This document shows positions 45,185 through 55,069 of a stretch of DNA of 64,000 nucleotides, piece after piece. Under the pieces are notes generated by a model. The model was given only the letters and a program-made list of their open reading frames with translations, had not been told where the DNA came from and did not search any database. Positions within the stretch are counted from its first letter, which is position 1. Each line of letters opens with the position of its first letter. Both the position numbers and the translations under genes were made by a program. Source of the DNA: Desmodesmus armatus (lineage: Eukaryota > Chlorophyta > Chlorophyceae > Sphaeropleales > Scenedesmaceae); NCBI GenBank assembly GCA_007449985.2, contig VIIQ02000079.1, forward strand, positions 124,001 through 188,000, in the 5' to 3' direction.

Positions 45185-47878
45185 CCCCCTCCTCCCTCAC
45201 ACCAAGTTTGCCGCATCTGCCTGCGTGCCTGATGCACTCTGTCCCATTCCGCCCCCCTCCGCCCCGCATTCCGCCTCGTTCCGCCCCCATTCCGCCTCAT
45301 CCCGCTCCCATTCCGCCTCATTCCGCCCCACTCCGCCTCGTTCCGCCTTCATTCCGCCTCATTCCGCCTTCATTCCGCCTCACTCCGCCTCATTCTGCCT
45401 TCATTCCGCCTCATTCTGCCACATTCCGCCGCATCCCGCCCCATTCCGCCTCATTCCGCCCCACTCCGCCTCGTTCCGCCTTCATTCCGCCTCATTCTGC
45501 CTTCGTTCCGCCTCATTCTGCCACATTCCGCCGCATCCCGCCCCATTCCGCCTCATTCCGCCTTGTTCCTCCTAATTCCGCCTCATTCCGCACCCATTCC
45601 GCCTTATTCCGCCGCATTCCGCCTCATTCCGCTCCCATTCCGCCTCACTCCGCCTTATTCCGCCTCATTCCGCCCCCATTCCGCACCCATTCTGACCCAT
45701 TTCGCCCTATCATGCCCCTGTGTTGCTCTCTGCTGCCCGTCAGGTTGGAGCACCTCGAGCGCGTGTCAGCAGCAGCCGCTGCAGCAGTCCTTGTGCTACA
45801 TCCAGAGCCCGCAGCAGCAGATACAGCAGCGGATACAGCGGCAGATATAGCAGCAGATGGCACTGATGCTGCCGCAGAGAATACCGCGGGAGGCAGCTCG
45901 GCTCAGGGGTCTGGAGGGGGGGCAGGGGCAACAAGCAGCGGGAGCAGTAGGGCACGTGGGGGAGTGGATGGCGGTGCCGCTGCTCTGAAGATGCAGACAG
46001 TTATGGCATTGACGGCGCAGCTGATGGGACGCAAAGCTGCAGTGGTGGTGCAGGTGGGTGGGGGAGCGCCTTGCATTGGAAATGGCCTCAACAAAGCATG
46101 AGGGGTTGTCACGCTGGATTGAAGGCCTGACAGAGGGGACTGCTGGGTTTTCTTATGAGTGCATGTGCGGTTCAGGCTGGGGTGAGGTGCATGTGTGGAT
46201 GGCGGTGCTGCTGCTCTCAAGATGCAGACTGTTATGGCACTAACAGCATAGCTGATGGGCCGACACTTGGCAAGCCGCAGTGGTGGTGCAGGTGGGTGGG
46301 GTGCGGTCAAGTGGGGGGTTTGTGTTGTAGGGGTTTGGCGGTTTATCCGTGGGGCTTTGGGGGGTACTGAGAAGATGGATGTGGTGAGCAGGGTGGCGGG
46401 CAGGAGAAGTGGTAGGGGTGGGGGTGCATGTGGGGTTTTGGATGGAACTGCTGCTGCTCTCAAGATGCGGACTGTTAGGGCATTGACGGCACAGCTGATG
46501 GGGCGGCGAGCCGCAGTGGTGGTGCAGGTGGGGGGGGGGGGGGCGGCTTGTACCTTTTGGGTTGGAACACAATCAAATTTCATGCTTGCAAAAAGTCAGT
46601 GTGGTGCTGATAGTTGGGTTCTTGGGGTGACAGCGCAGCATTTTGCTGCTTGCGGATGTTGTGACTGTATGGTTTGTGTGCACACGAGATATGCTGTGCT
46701 GAGATGACTCACTAGGTTTTCTTACGCCTTTTATTTTCAAATTCACAAGTCAAGGCTTCCACCTGCAGGGGCAAGAGGTGCGGCGTTTTGTGAAGAGAGG
46801 AAGCTGATGTTCCATGATGTGGCCCAAAAGTGATGATGATGCACAGCAACATGCTGTGCTGTGCTGTGCTGTGCTGTGTTGTGCAGGTACCTGAGTCTGA
46901 CAGTTGCACTGGCGGCAGCAGGATGTCGTGTCAATTTGAGGTGAACCACCACTGCTGTGCTGTGCTGTGCTATGACTTGAAGTGGCTTTGATCATGCCGC
47001 ATCCCATCACATCCCATCACATCACATCACGACCTTCCACAGCCTCTTCAAGTAGTGTGCCGTGAAACCATAAGCTCATGACGACACATCATCCATCAGC
47101 AAGCGTGCTGAGGCATCTGTAATGTTCACATACGGTGCTGCTGCTGGGCATGAATGCGCACCTTTCCTGTAATTAGATAGCCATGTTTCTGCGATAGTCA
47201 GTACCCTGAGGGAACATGTCAACAGGTGGGTGCGTTACAAACAGGTAAACATTCCAAAAAACCGCACTAGTCATCGGTCCAAGTGATACACTCCACTGCC
47301 GCAACCACCTTGACAAATCACTCCTTCCATGAATTTGTGTGAGGTGGCCTGCTACAAACATCCACAACTGCCCCCCCCCCTCTTTCCACCCCTGCTGCTG
47401 CTGTTCAGATGTTGGACAAGGTTCTTGCTCGTGCGGGACATGATGTGGGGCTACTGGAGCTGCCGGTCAAACGCATGGTCAACAGGTGGGGGGGGGGCAG
47501 GCTTGTGCGCAAGACACTGAGCTTGGATCAAGGCACAGGTGAAAACTTATGATGATGCAAGCCGTGTTGGACAGGGTTCACTTGAGAGGAACAGCTGGGG
47601 ATGCAAGGCACATCAGCTCCCTCCAATTTGGAGACTTCTGATGTGTGTGTTGGGGGCGGGGGGAGGGGGGAGAGGTGTGTGGGGGGGAGCACCTGTGTGC
47701 ACACGCATGTGGGTGAGTGGGGGGTGGGGGCTACTGGAGCTGCCAGTCAAACGCATTGGTCAACAGGTCGGGGCACACGCTCGTGTGTTAGTTCAAAGCA
47801 TACACGGGCAGCTAGCATATAGCGTACATGCAGCCCTAGTCCGGCTCGGTTCACTGCTGCTGAAACCTGCTGCTGCAA

Positions 47879-47911
<33 letters not shown>

Positions 47912-49742
47912 GCTGCTGCTGCTGCCTCCTGTCACACAGTCTAGCAGTCCAAGCCACCCTCCAGCCTGGTCAGCCTCCATCTACACTCAACTGCTGCAAC
48001 ACGGGCGACAACCTGACCTCACCTTCAACCACCTACCCCCCTCCCTAGATATCCATGTAAAACAACCTGTGCACTGAACGCCTGTGCTGCTGCTGCTGCT
48101 GCTGCTGCTGCTTCTCACTCCCTTCCTGCTGTCACACAGTCTAGCGGTTCAAGCCACCCTCCAGCCCTGGTCAGCATCCATCTACACTCAACTGCTGCAA
48201 CACGGGCGGCAACCTGACCTCACTTTCCACCACCTACCCCCCACCCTCTTCAAAAAGGCACCCCCCTCCTCCCAGTCCTTCAACCCCTGGGTCTCCGCCC
48301 CACCAGCAGCAGCAGCAGCAGCAGTAGAGGGGCTGCTGCTGCTGCTGAATGCGGATTGTCTACTAGCTTCAGCCTAAGGACGAGCAGTACTGTCTTCAAA
48401 CGGCCTAGCAGCAATTTACTTGCACATGGCACAGCAGCAGCAGCAGCAGCAGTAGGATCAGGAGGGTCTATCAGTAGTAGAGGGCAGCTTAGGTCTTATA
48501 ATTCGTACACCCCCGGCGTGGGGCTTACGGCTGGCGTCCAGTCAGCAGCAGCAGCAGCAGGAGCAGCAGCAGGAGCAGCGGGGGTGCCAGAGGGGGCCTT
48601 GCTGTATGAAGAGGTTCGGTTGAGGTATGAGAGCAGCGGCAGCATTGTGGTGGGGTACTACAGCAGCAGCAGTCAGGAGCTGGTGCTGAACCCTGGGAGG
48701 GGGTGCTGGTGTGAGGCGGGGGATGTGTTGGTGGCGCTGACACGCACATCAGGTGAGGTGGGGGAGGGTGGGGGGGGGGGGAGAGGGAGGGAGTGGGGGA
48801 GGGAGTCGGGGGGGGGGGGATTGAGTGAGTGAGGGAAGGGTGTGAGTGAGGGGGAGGGGTAGCACATTACAAAACAGGCTGGTGTGAGGGGGGCAGATGT
48901 GTTGGTGGCACTGACACGCACATCAGGTCAGGCCTGAGGAACCTTTGGGGGGGGGGGGAGGTGAGCGTGAGCGAAAGGGGGGGGGGGGAGTAAGGGGGAG
49001 TGCAGCAGGTGTGGAAGGAGGTATATTTGTATTGTAGTTGCACTGCACTGCTGTGTGTGTGTCTCTGTAGGTCACACTTCCTCAGTGTGCCGCAACATGC
49101 ACCTGCTGCTCACGTCGTGTTTGTCACTGTACCGTGCTTGTTGGTAGTGTAATTGCTTTGCACTGCTGTGAAAGCACTGCTTTGATTTTGATCTCACTCA
49201 GCAACAAAGCAAACCAGTCAAGTCGGTACGTATTGGGAACTTGCGTCTGTACGTATAAGGAACTTGAGATGAATGTAGTTGCACTGCACTCCTCTGTGTG
49301 TCTGCAGGTCACACCTCCTCAGTGTGGGGCACCATGTGGAGGCCTCTGCTCAGCATCCTCAACTCCAACACCCAGCACAGCAGCAGCAGCAGCAGCAGCA
49401 AGCAGCCGTCGGCAAAGCAGCCGCCTCAGCAGCAGTGGCGGCTGCAGCCGCATCAGCCGTCACTGCTGCCGGCACAAATAACGACACCCGGGTAGCCCAG
49501 CAGCAGCAGCAGCCATCAGCAGCAGCTGGAAAACAGTCAGTCAACACTAATAACACCCTTCACAGTCAGCAGCAGCAGCAGCAGTACGGGCACAGTCAGC
49601 AGCACATCCTAGGTATGAGGAGGCAGGGCAGGTCTAGCCTTGCCCCCATTGTAGAGGCTAGCTCAGACACACCTCCACCAGCATCACTGTCACCAGCATC
49701 ACAACAGCAGCAGCAGAAGGAGGGGTTCGGGAATCAGCAGCA

Positions 49743-49773
<31 letters not shown>

Positions 49774-52700
49774 GGGTCAAGCCGCTGTGGAGATAATCAG
49801 CAGCAGCAGGACCAGGGGCAGTGTGAGTCAAGTGTGCCTTGTCCCAGTTCCCCCCCTGAACACGGCTCCCACTGGGAGTCCCCCTTTGCAAAGCTTTCGA
49901 CAGCTACCGTCACAACTGCCACAACTGCCAACAACACACAGGATGACCTCTCCCCGTTTGCAGCAGTGTCAGCAGCATGTGACGATGAGGGAGCAGAAGT
50001 GTTTTTGGAAACAGACCCCTGCTGCTGCCGCAACCGCCAGCTACAGCCCCTGCTGCAGCAGCATCAACAGCAGCAACAGTTGCAGGAGGATCCAGCCCCG
50101 CGCCTTCAGATAGGATGTCCCCGGTTCAAACCCCACCAGCGGCATCAGGGTTTAGCATGTCAAAAGGGTCGTTCGCGTCCCAAAACCCTGGCGGGGTTGG
50201 GTCCCTGCGGTCTGCCCCCTCCTGGCTGTTTAGTGCCAGGAAGGTTCTAGCACAGCAGGACCATCAGGCCGCTGCACAGCGGCTGATGCGGGCGGCGGCT
50301 GGTGGCAGCAATGGCGGCAGCGGTGGCAGCAATGGCAGCAATGGCGGCGGCCAGAGCAGTCAGCAGTACCTTCAGGGAGACCAGCAGCGCTATGTGGTGG
50401 TGGCAGGTGCGTAGGCCCTGACCTAGTGAAGTAGTAGTGGTAGTATGTGGGGTGAAGCAACCGGATCTTGAATTCGACTGTTGTTTCTGATGTGGGTTGC
50501 AGCAACCAGATTCCGGATTCAACTGTCCTTTGGATATTGACAGATCAATCTACCTCTCCATCACTTCCCCGCGCCCCCCTCACCCTATACATCAGCACCC
50601 TGGGGGTTGCCCACGCACCCACTGAACGTGTGCAAGCTGACATTTATGATGACAAACACCTCCCCCCCCCCTCCCTCCCCCCCCCCCCCCGCGCCTCCCC
50701 CCTGCAGGTTTCACTGCTCAGGAGTGTGCCCAGGACCTGCTGCCTCACTTCCTGGACTTCGCACCAGCCGGCAGCCGTGTAGTGTTTGCTGTGGGGCCAT
50801 TTGAGGAGCCCCCTCCTGAGTTTGATTACGAGGGGACTGTGGAGGAAGATGAGGACAGGGGGATGGCCGGCCACCCATTCTGCACCAGGTGCACTACAGG
50901 TATGTATGCTGCTTGTGTTGGTGAAGGGTGGTGCTGGGCATGGGTGAATACCATTGGCATGGTCTCTTTCTTGGGCTTGACTATGAGGGAACTGTGGAGG
51001 GGGATGAAGACAGGGGGGATGGCCGGCCCCCCATCCTGCACCAGGTGCACTACAGGAATGTAGACTGGCACTTGCTCCTCAAGTTGGTAGGGTAAGGGTT
51101 CAGGTTGAAACCCTAAACCCCCAAACCCTAAAACCTAATCATAACCCTAAACCAGTTGAACACCACATGTACACTGGCACTAGCTGCTTCAGTACGCACG
51201 GGATGGTTCTAGGCATTGGCAGTGCTTACTGGGCCACTTAGGCTGTCACTTGGACGCCTTGAAACTCAAGTTTTGTCAGAGTACATTCCTTGGTGCTACG
51301 AGGGAACTGTGGAGGAGGACGGGGGCACAGGGGGGTTTAGCCGGCCCCCCATTCTGCACCAGGTGCACTACAGGTGTGTACAATGGATCTCGCTGCTTGG
51401 GTTGGGGGCGCAGCCGGGCATGGGTGGTGGTTTCTGGACCACTTGTGATTTCACTTGAACTTTATGAAACTCAAGTGTTGCTGGAGTTGGTTTCGTCCTT
51501 GGGTCTTGAGGGTACTGTGGGGGCATATGACGACCCAGGGGGGTTTAGCCGGCCCCCCATTCTGCACCAGGTGCACTACAGGTGTGTACAATGGATCTCG
51601 CTGCTTGGGTTGGGGGCGCAGCCGGGCGTGGGTGGTGGTTACTGGGCCACTTATGCGCTCAGGTGAACTTGATGAAACACAAGTAATGTTTGCAAGAATC
51701 AGTTTCGTCCTTGGGTCTTGAGGGTACTGTGGGGGACCCCCAAATTGCACCAGGTACACTACATGTATGTAACCTGGCACTCTCTCCTCAAGTTGGCAGA
51801 GGACCCCCCCCCTGCAGGTTCATCCAGGTCGGCTACCACTTAAGGCTCAACACACCCCCAGAAACGCTGTACCCTAACACCATCAACCCTAAACCCCAAC
51901 TCCCCCAATATGTGACCGTGCTGCTGTTGGGTGCATGTTGCAGGTTCATCCAAGTTGCCTACCCCACAAGTGCTGAAGGTCTGCAGGCTGCGGGTGTGTT
52001 GGAGGCGGATGCCTTGCTGTTGGCAGCAGAGGAGGGCACACGGGGCAACAGTGCTGAAGCAGACGCACAGGTGCGGTGCAGGGTGGTGGTGTTGGGGGTG
52101 GGGAGGCAGACATCGGGTCGGGCGCAAGTCCAAAAGGCAAGTGTTTTGTGCAAAATCTGCAGACAGCTGTCACTGCTTGCGTGGCTCGCCTCATGAGCAA
52201 TCCCTGCCTCCTATCCCTTCCTGCACCCCCCCCCCAGTGATATCCTGCCCCTTCCCACACCTTCCCCCCCCCTCCAGCGTGGGTTCTTGGCAGCATGGTT
52301 GAGCTGCAGCACCTGTTGGCCCCCACACACTGCCATCCACGCCACTGTTAGCCCCCCCCCCCTCCACCCCCGCCTCCCATCCCTCACACCTGCATTCCCA
52401 TCCTCCATACACCTGCCCTCCCTCCCTCTCCCTGCCCTCCAACGTGGCTCCTGCTGCTGCTGCCATCCCCACCCAACCCCCCCTCCTGCCCCCCCTCATT
52501 CCCTATGCCATAGGTCCTAGGCAGCATGGTTGAGCTGCAACACCTGTTGGCCCACAGCGAGCGCTACCAACGCACACACAGCTTGGGACCCTTCGCCACC
52601 CACAGCAACGGCGGCGCCGCCGCTGGCAGCAGCAGCAGCAGCAAAACCCCGGACCGCAGGTCCAGCTGGGGCCGCAAGCGCCCTAGCTTCCGCCACTCTA

Positions 52701-52953
52701 CACCCAATGGCAGTATGGAGGCCCGCTCAGACTCGTCCGATGACCCTATGCCGCAGATTGCTGCTGCTGCTACAGCCGCCGTCGCTGCTGCTGCTGCTGC
52801 TGCAGAGAGCAGTGGGGGTGGGGAGGGTGAGGGTAGGGATAGCAGCAGCAGCAGGCGTGGGGGTGATGTTTGGGAGCCAACGTGGGATGAGGTAGAGGGG
52901 GTTGGGAGTGGACAGCTGTCCTCTCAAGGCATCCAACAGCACAAGCTGAACCT

Positions 52954-52986
<33 letters not shown>

Positions 52987-54547
52987 GCAGGGCAGAGGTC
53001 TGAAAGAAGCAGCGGCAGTGCCTCGACAGCAGCGGCAGCAGCAGCAGGGTGTGCTGCATGTCGTGGCGTGTGTTAGCAACACTGCTTCAAAGGCCGTGGC
53101 TGCCGCCTTTTTTGGCACTATGGGTCCCGACGCAGCAGCAGCAGCAGCAGCAGCGGCCAAGGGCAGTAGGAAGCATGGGGCTAGTGACAGCAGCAGTGTG
53201 GTGGGGGCCTGTGAGTTCAGTTATGAGCTGATTGTGCCTGGTGAGGTTGAGAGTGCGGTGCTGGTGCAGGTGGCTGGGGAGCCCCTGTATACACGGTGAG
53301 TGGTGGGCCGTGTGTTTTGTGTGGGTGGGTGTGTGGGTGTGGTGGTGGGGGGGGGGGGGGGAGGGGGTGTACTAGTATTGGTCGGCTGAGTGCGTGTTGA
53401 GACCAACACAGAGATGGTCTCAGCTGCCCAAAAAATGGCTGGGGAGCCCCTGTACACACGGGTGGGTGGTGGCCCGGGGGGGGGGGGGGGGGGGGCTCTA
53501 TCCGTAGGGTGAGGGTGTGCGATAGTTCATAGGGGGAGGGTGTGTAGTTGGTGTCAGTTGCCCAAGTGGCTGAGGAGCCCCTGTATACACGGGTGAGTGG
53601 TGGGCCGTGTGTTTAGTGTGGGTGTGGGTGTGGGTGGTGGTGGTGGTGGGGGGGGGTAAAGGGCGGGAAGGGGGGGGGACAATCGGCAGGCTGAGTGCGT
53701 GTTGATACCCACACAGAGTTTGTGCCAGTTGCTCGAGTGGCTGGGGAGCCCCTGTACACACGGGTGAGTGGTGAGCCGAGGGGGGGGGGGGGTTGCTATC
53801 CGTAGGGGAAGGGTGTGTTGATGCCAACACGTAGTTGGTGTCAGTTCCCCAGTGGCTGGGGAGCCGCTGCTAATCAAAATGAACTTTTACCCAGGGGGTC
53901 AACCCTCTTTGTAATCAGCCCCTTACACGGGTGAGTGGTGGGCTTCTTTGGAGGCGGTTCTCGTCAGTAGGCGGAGTGGCTGCTGCACTGGCTGAACCAC
54001 TTGCCTGCCTGCCTTTTCCCCTCCAACTCACACTCCTGCTCCCACCAGGTTGTTCAAGGACTAAACTGCCACCCTGCCTGCCCTGCCTTCCTTATACCCT
54101 GCCACCTAATCCTCCTGCCAGGTGGTTCATGAGCTGTTGGGCACTCCCCAAAGGCCGCGTGTGTTGTTGGCAGATTGCACATGTCTAGTACGGGATTCAA
54201 TGTGCCTTTCGTCCTCACAACTGCCTCCTGGCTCCTGTTTGGTTGTTCACGAACTGAACGCAACCCTGTCCTGCCTTCCTTATACCTGCTTTTTCCAGGT
54301 GGTACACGAACTGCTGGGCACCCCCGAAGGCTGCGAGCTGTACCTGCTGTCCCCATCAACCTTCAGCTGCTGCAGCGGGGAGGTGGTGCGGTTTGCTGAG
54401 CTGCAAGCTGTTGGGCGAATGGTGAACAAGACAGTGATAGGGGTGGTGGCGGCAGGCAGGGTGGTGTTGGCTCCTGGGCGGGAGTGGCGCTGGTGTGTGC
54501 AGGATGGGGACAGAGTTGCGGTACTGGCGCTGTCGTGGGAGTGTTGA
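42055..54547 (+). CDS. CASTOR/POLLUX (DMI1)-like ion channel
   Basis: Cation channel of the CASTOR/POLLUX/DMI1 family, which in land plants acts in nuclear-envelope calcium signalling. Exons: 42055-42255, 43043-43135, 43628-43750, 43964-44095, 44531-44592, 45744-46053, 46887-46940, 47409-47485, 48140-48752, 49308-50406, 50708-50899, 51944-52070, 52514-53295, 54299-54547 (TGA); about 1372 residues after repair. Order: basic N-terminus, membrane helix (LLAAFSILNVGLGGLLYKW), pore-like loop (YSIPGADITHA), second helix (VVLNLIFIFGLLVFATILAM), family motif MSGHILLLNWN, then RCK-type regions: [53 protein letters not shown], and a final VIGVVAAGRVVLAPG, RVAVLAL. Long poly-Gln/Ser/Ala inserts make it larger than plant relatives. 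Five exons are one base short (about 48360, 49401, 50098, 50875, 53295). Localisation in algae is unknown; the start Met is the first in frame. Confidence 0.85.
42320..42500 (+). repeat. Three copies of channel exon 1 end plus donor
   Basis: The exon end (CAGTGTATGCGGTGAGTGAA, then TGGCAGTTGCT) is repeated at about 42320, 42387 and 42452, alternating with GT and G tracts. Confidence 0.82.
43138..43400 (+). repeat. (GCA)n/(GCG)n array
   Basis: About 260 bp of AGC/GCA triplets with recurring GCATGCA and GCAATGCGG interruptions, immediately after the donor of channel exon 2. Not coding. Confidence 0.88.
43450..43495 (+). repeat. Copy of channel exon 3 start
   Basis: GCAG acceptor plus VFANILAMII-like codons, 178 bp upstream of the complete exon at 43628 (VFATILAMIT). 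Confidence 0.85.
44654..44805. repeat. Imperfect inverted repeat, arms about 75 nt
   Basis: GTAAACTGACATCAGGA near 44670 is matched by TCCTGACGTCAGTTTAC near 44771; pairing extends outward through CATGTG and inward through CAGCTGCCAACATGTAC / GTACAGCTGGCAAC. It lies in the channel intron after exon 5 and is a candidate MITE or hairpin RNA. Confidence 0.82.
45087..45145 (+). repeat. Decayed copy of channel exon 6 start
   Basis: HLERVSAADAAA-like codons after a GTAG acceptor, resembling the exon at 45744 ([14 protein letters not shown]); separated from it by the decamer minisatellite. Confidence 0.8.
45243..45706 (+). repeat. CATTCCGCCT decamer minisatellite
   Basis: About 460 bp of 10-bp CATTCCGCCT-type units with variants (CACTCCGCCT, CATTCTGCCT, CCCATTCCGC). 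Ten bases is not a codon multiple, yet no frame has a stop, which explains a 351-codon open frame (45046-46101) that is not itself a gene. Confidence 0.9.
46195..46530 (+). repeat. Two copies of channel exon 6 end plus donor
   Basis: Segments at 46197-46291 and 46438-46529 reproduce the coding end of the exon at 45744-46053 (KMRTVRALTAQLMGRRAAVV-like) and its CAG|GTGGG donor. The second copy is open and nearly intact. Confidence 0.9.
46857..46886 (+). repeat. (TGTGC)n acceptor tract
   Basis: Five to six TGCTG/TGTGC pentamers run straight into the CAG acceptor of channel exon 7. A similar tract precedes the exon at 56434. Confidence 0.85.
47725..48055 (+). repeat. Copies of channel exon 8 end and exon 9 start
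   Basis: At 47728-47767, GGGCTACTGGAGCTGCC to AACAG|GT copies the exon 8 end. At 47935-48045, CACACAGTCTAGC onward copies the exon 9 start (real one at 48140) for about 110 bp, then diverges. Confidence 0.88.
48880..48935 (+). repeat. Copy of channel exon 9 end
   Basis: GATGTGTTGGTGGCACTGAC and the ACACGCACATCAG|GT end copied about 175 bp downstream of the real donor (48752). Confidence 0.87.
50980..51775 (+). repeat. Four copies of channel exon 11 end
   Basis: Copies of GAGGGAACTGTGGAGG to TGCACCAGGTGCACTACAG lie at about 50985-51058, 51297-51373 and 51509-51591, plus a decayed one at 51719-51765. The second and third share about 100 bp of following intron (GTGTGTACAATGGATCTCGC), so the unit spans the donor. 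Confidence 0.9.
51107..51156. repeat. Interstitial telomere-like CCCTAAA repeats
   Basis: Four degenerate CCCTAAA units (AACCCTAAACC types) within a channel intron; opposite orientation to the motif at 13549. Confidence 0.75.
51810..52335 (+). repeat. Copies of channel exon 12 and exon 13 starts
   Basis: CAGGTTCATCCAGGTCGGCTAC at 51815 copies the exon 12 start (real 51944). TTCTTGGCAGCATGGTTGAGC onward at about 52283-52325 copies the exon 13 start (real 52514). Confidence 0.85.
53430..53945 (+). repeat. Serial copies of channel exon 13 end plus donor
   Basis: GGCTGGGGAGCCCCTGTACA to CACGGGTGAGTGG recurs at 53439-53465, 53566-53601 and 53736-53774, with fragments at 53850-53870 and 53923-53941. 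The spacing is about 130-170 bp. All complete copies read CGGGTGAG or CGGGTGGG, one G more than the real junction. Confidence 0.9.
54047..54275 (+). repeat. Copies of channel exon 14 start
   Basis: Three graded copies of VVHELLGTP-coding sequence: weak at 54049, good at 54119-54160 (GGTGGTTCATGAGCTGTTGG) and weak at 54239, before the real exon at 54299. Confidence 0.85.
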
Positions 54548-55069
54548 CAGTTTAGGTTGTCATGTTTGTGACCTCCAAGGTTTGTGGGTGAAGTATGAGT
54601 TTCTAGTGAACGGGTTCGGTGTTTGTAATGGGTACCGTCAGCGCTGGGCGGTACTAATTCACGTTCTATCAGTTGTCACAGCGACGATGCTACAGCAATG
54701 GATAGAGGCCGCTGTAGCACTATTCTAGCGATCACATCACAGGTACAGTGAAGAGACGACCACTGTGACATGTTGAGCTTCCACAAGCAGATGATGGAGC
54801 TGGTACTGCGAGCGGGGGAGCTGGTCAACGTTCCGTCAACACGGTTGACCGATAGCCTCGCAGGCCGCTATAGCTGACGCCAACCGTGACAAAGTCATTG
54901 TCATTGAGTCTTCGTAGCAAGACCCTCAGGCATATACATCGACCTTCTGCATTCTTTCTTCAACGTCGCTCGCCAACATCTTTCAACATCTGCCTGTGCC
55001 TCTCGCTTTGTAGTGTTCGAGTACCCGCTCACGTTGTTAAAATCACCTTATTTAGTGCTTAAGAACACA
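54548..55069. other. Intergenic region
   Basis: Separates the channel stop from the PAN-like gene start. TGTAA at 54624-54628 is a candidate channel polyadenylation signal. No gene or TATA box identified. Confidence 0.5.

Noticed and set aside
45046..46101. 351-codon plus-strand open frame
   Set aside because: Most of it is the CATTCCGCCT minisatellite, which has no stops. The true exon 6 of the channel lies in it (45744-46053); the rest is intron.
49279..50250. A separate 323-codon Gln-rich gene
   Set aside because: It is the middle frame of channel exon 10; two one-base losses split that exon into three frames, and the exon length is two short of the phase requirement.
960..53300. Calling the LHCA, DRC5, ALDH and channel genes pseudogenes because of frame breaks
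   Set aside because: All breaks are single-base losses, mostly in short homopolymers; splice sites, phases and catalytic residues are otherwise intact over many exons.
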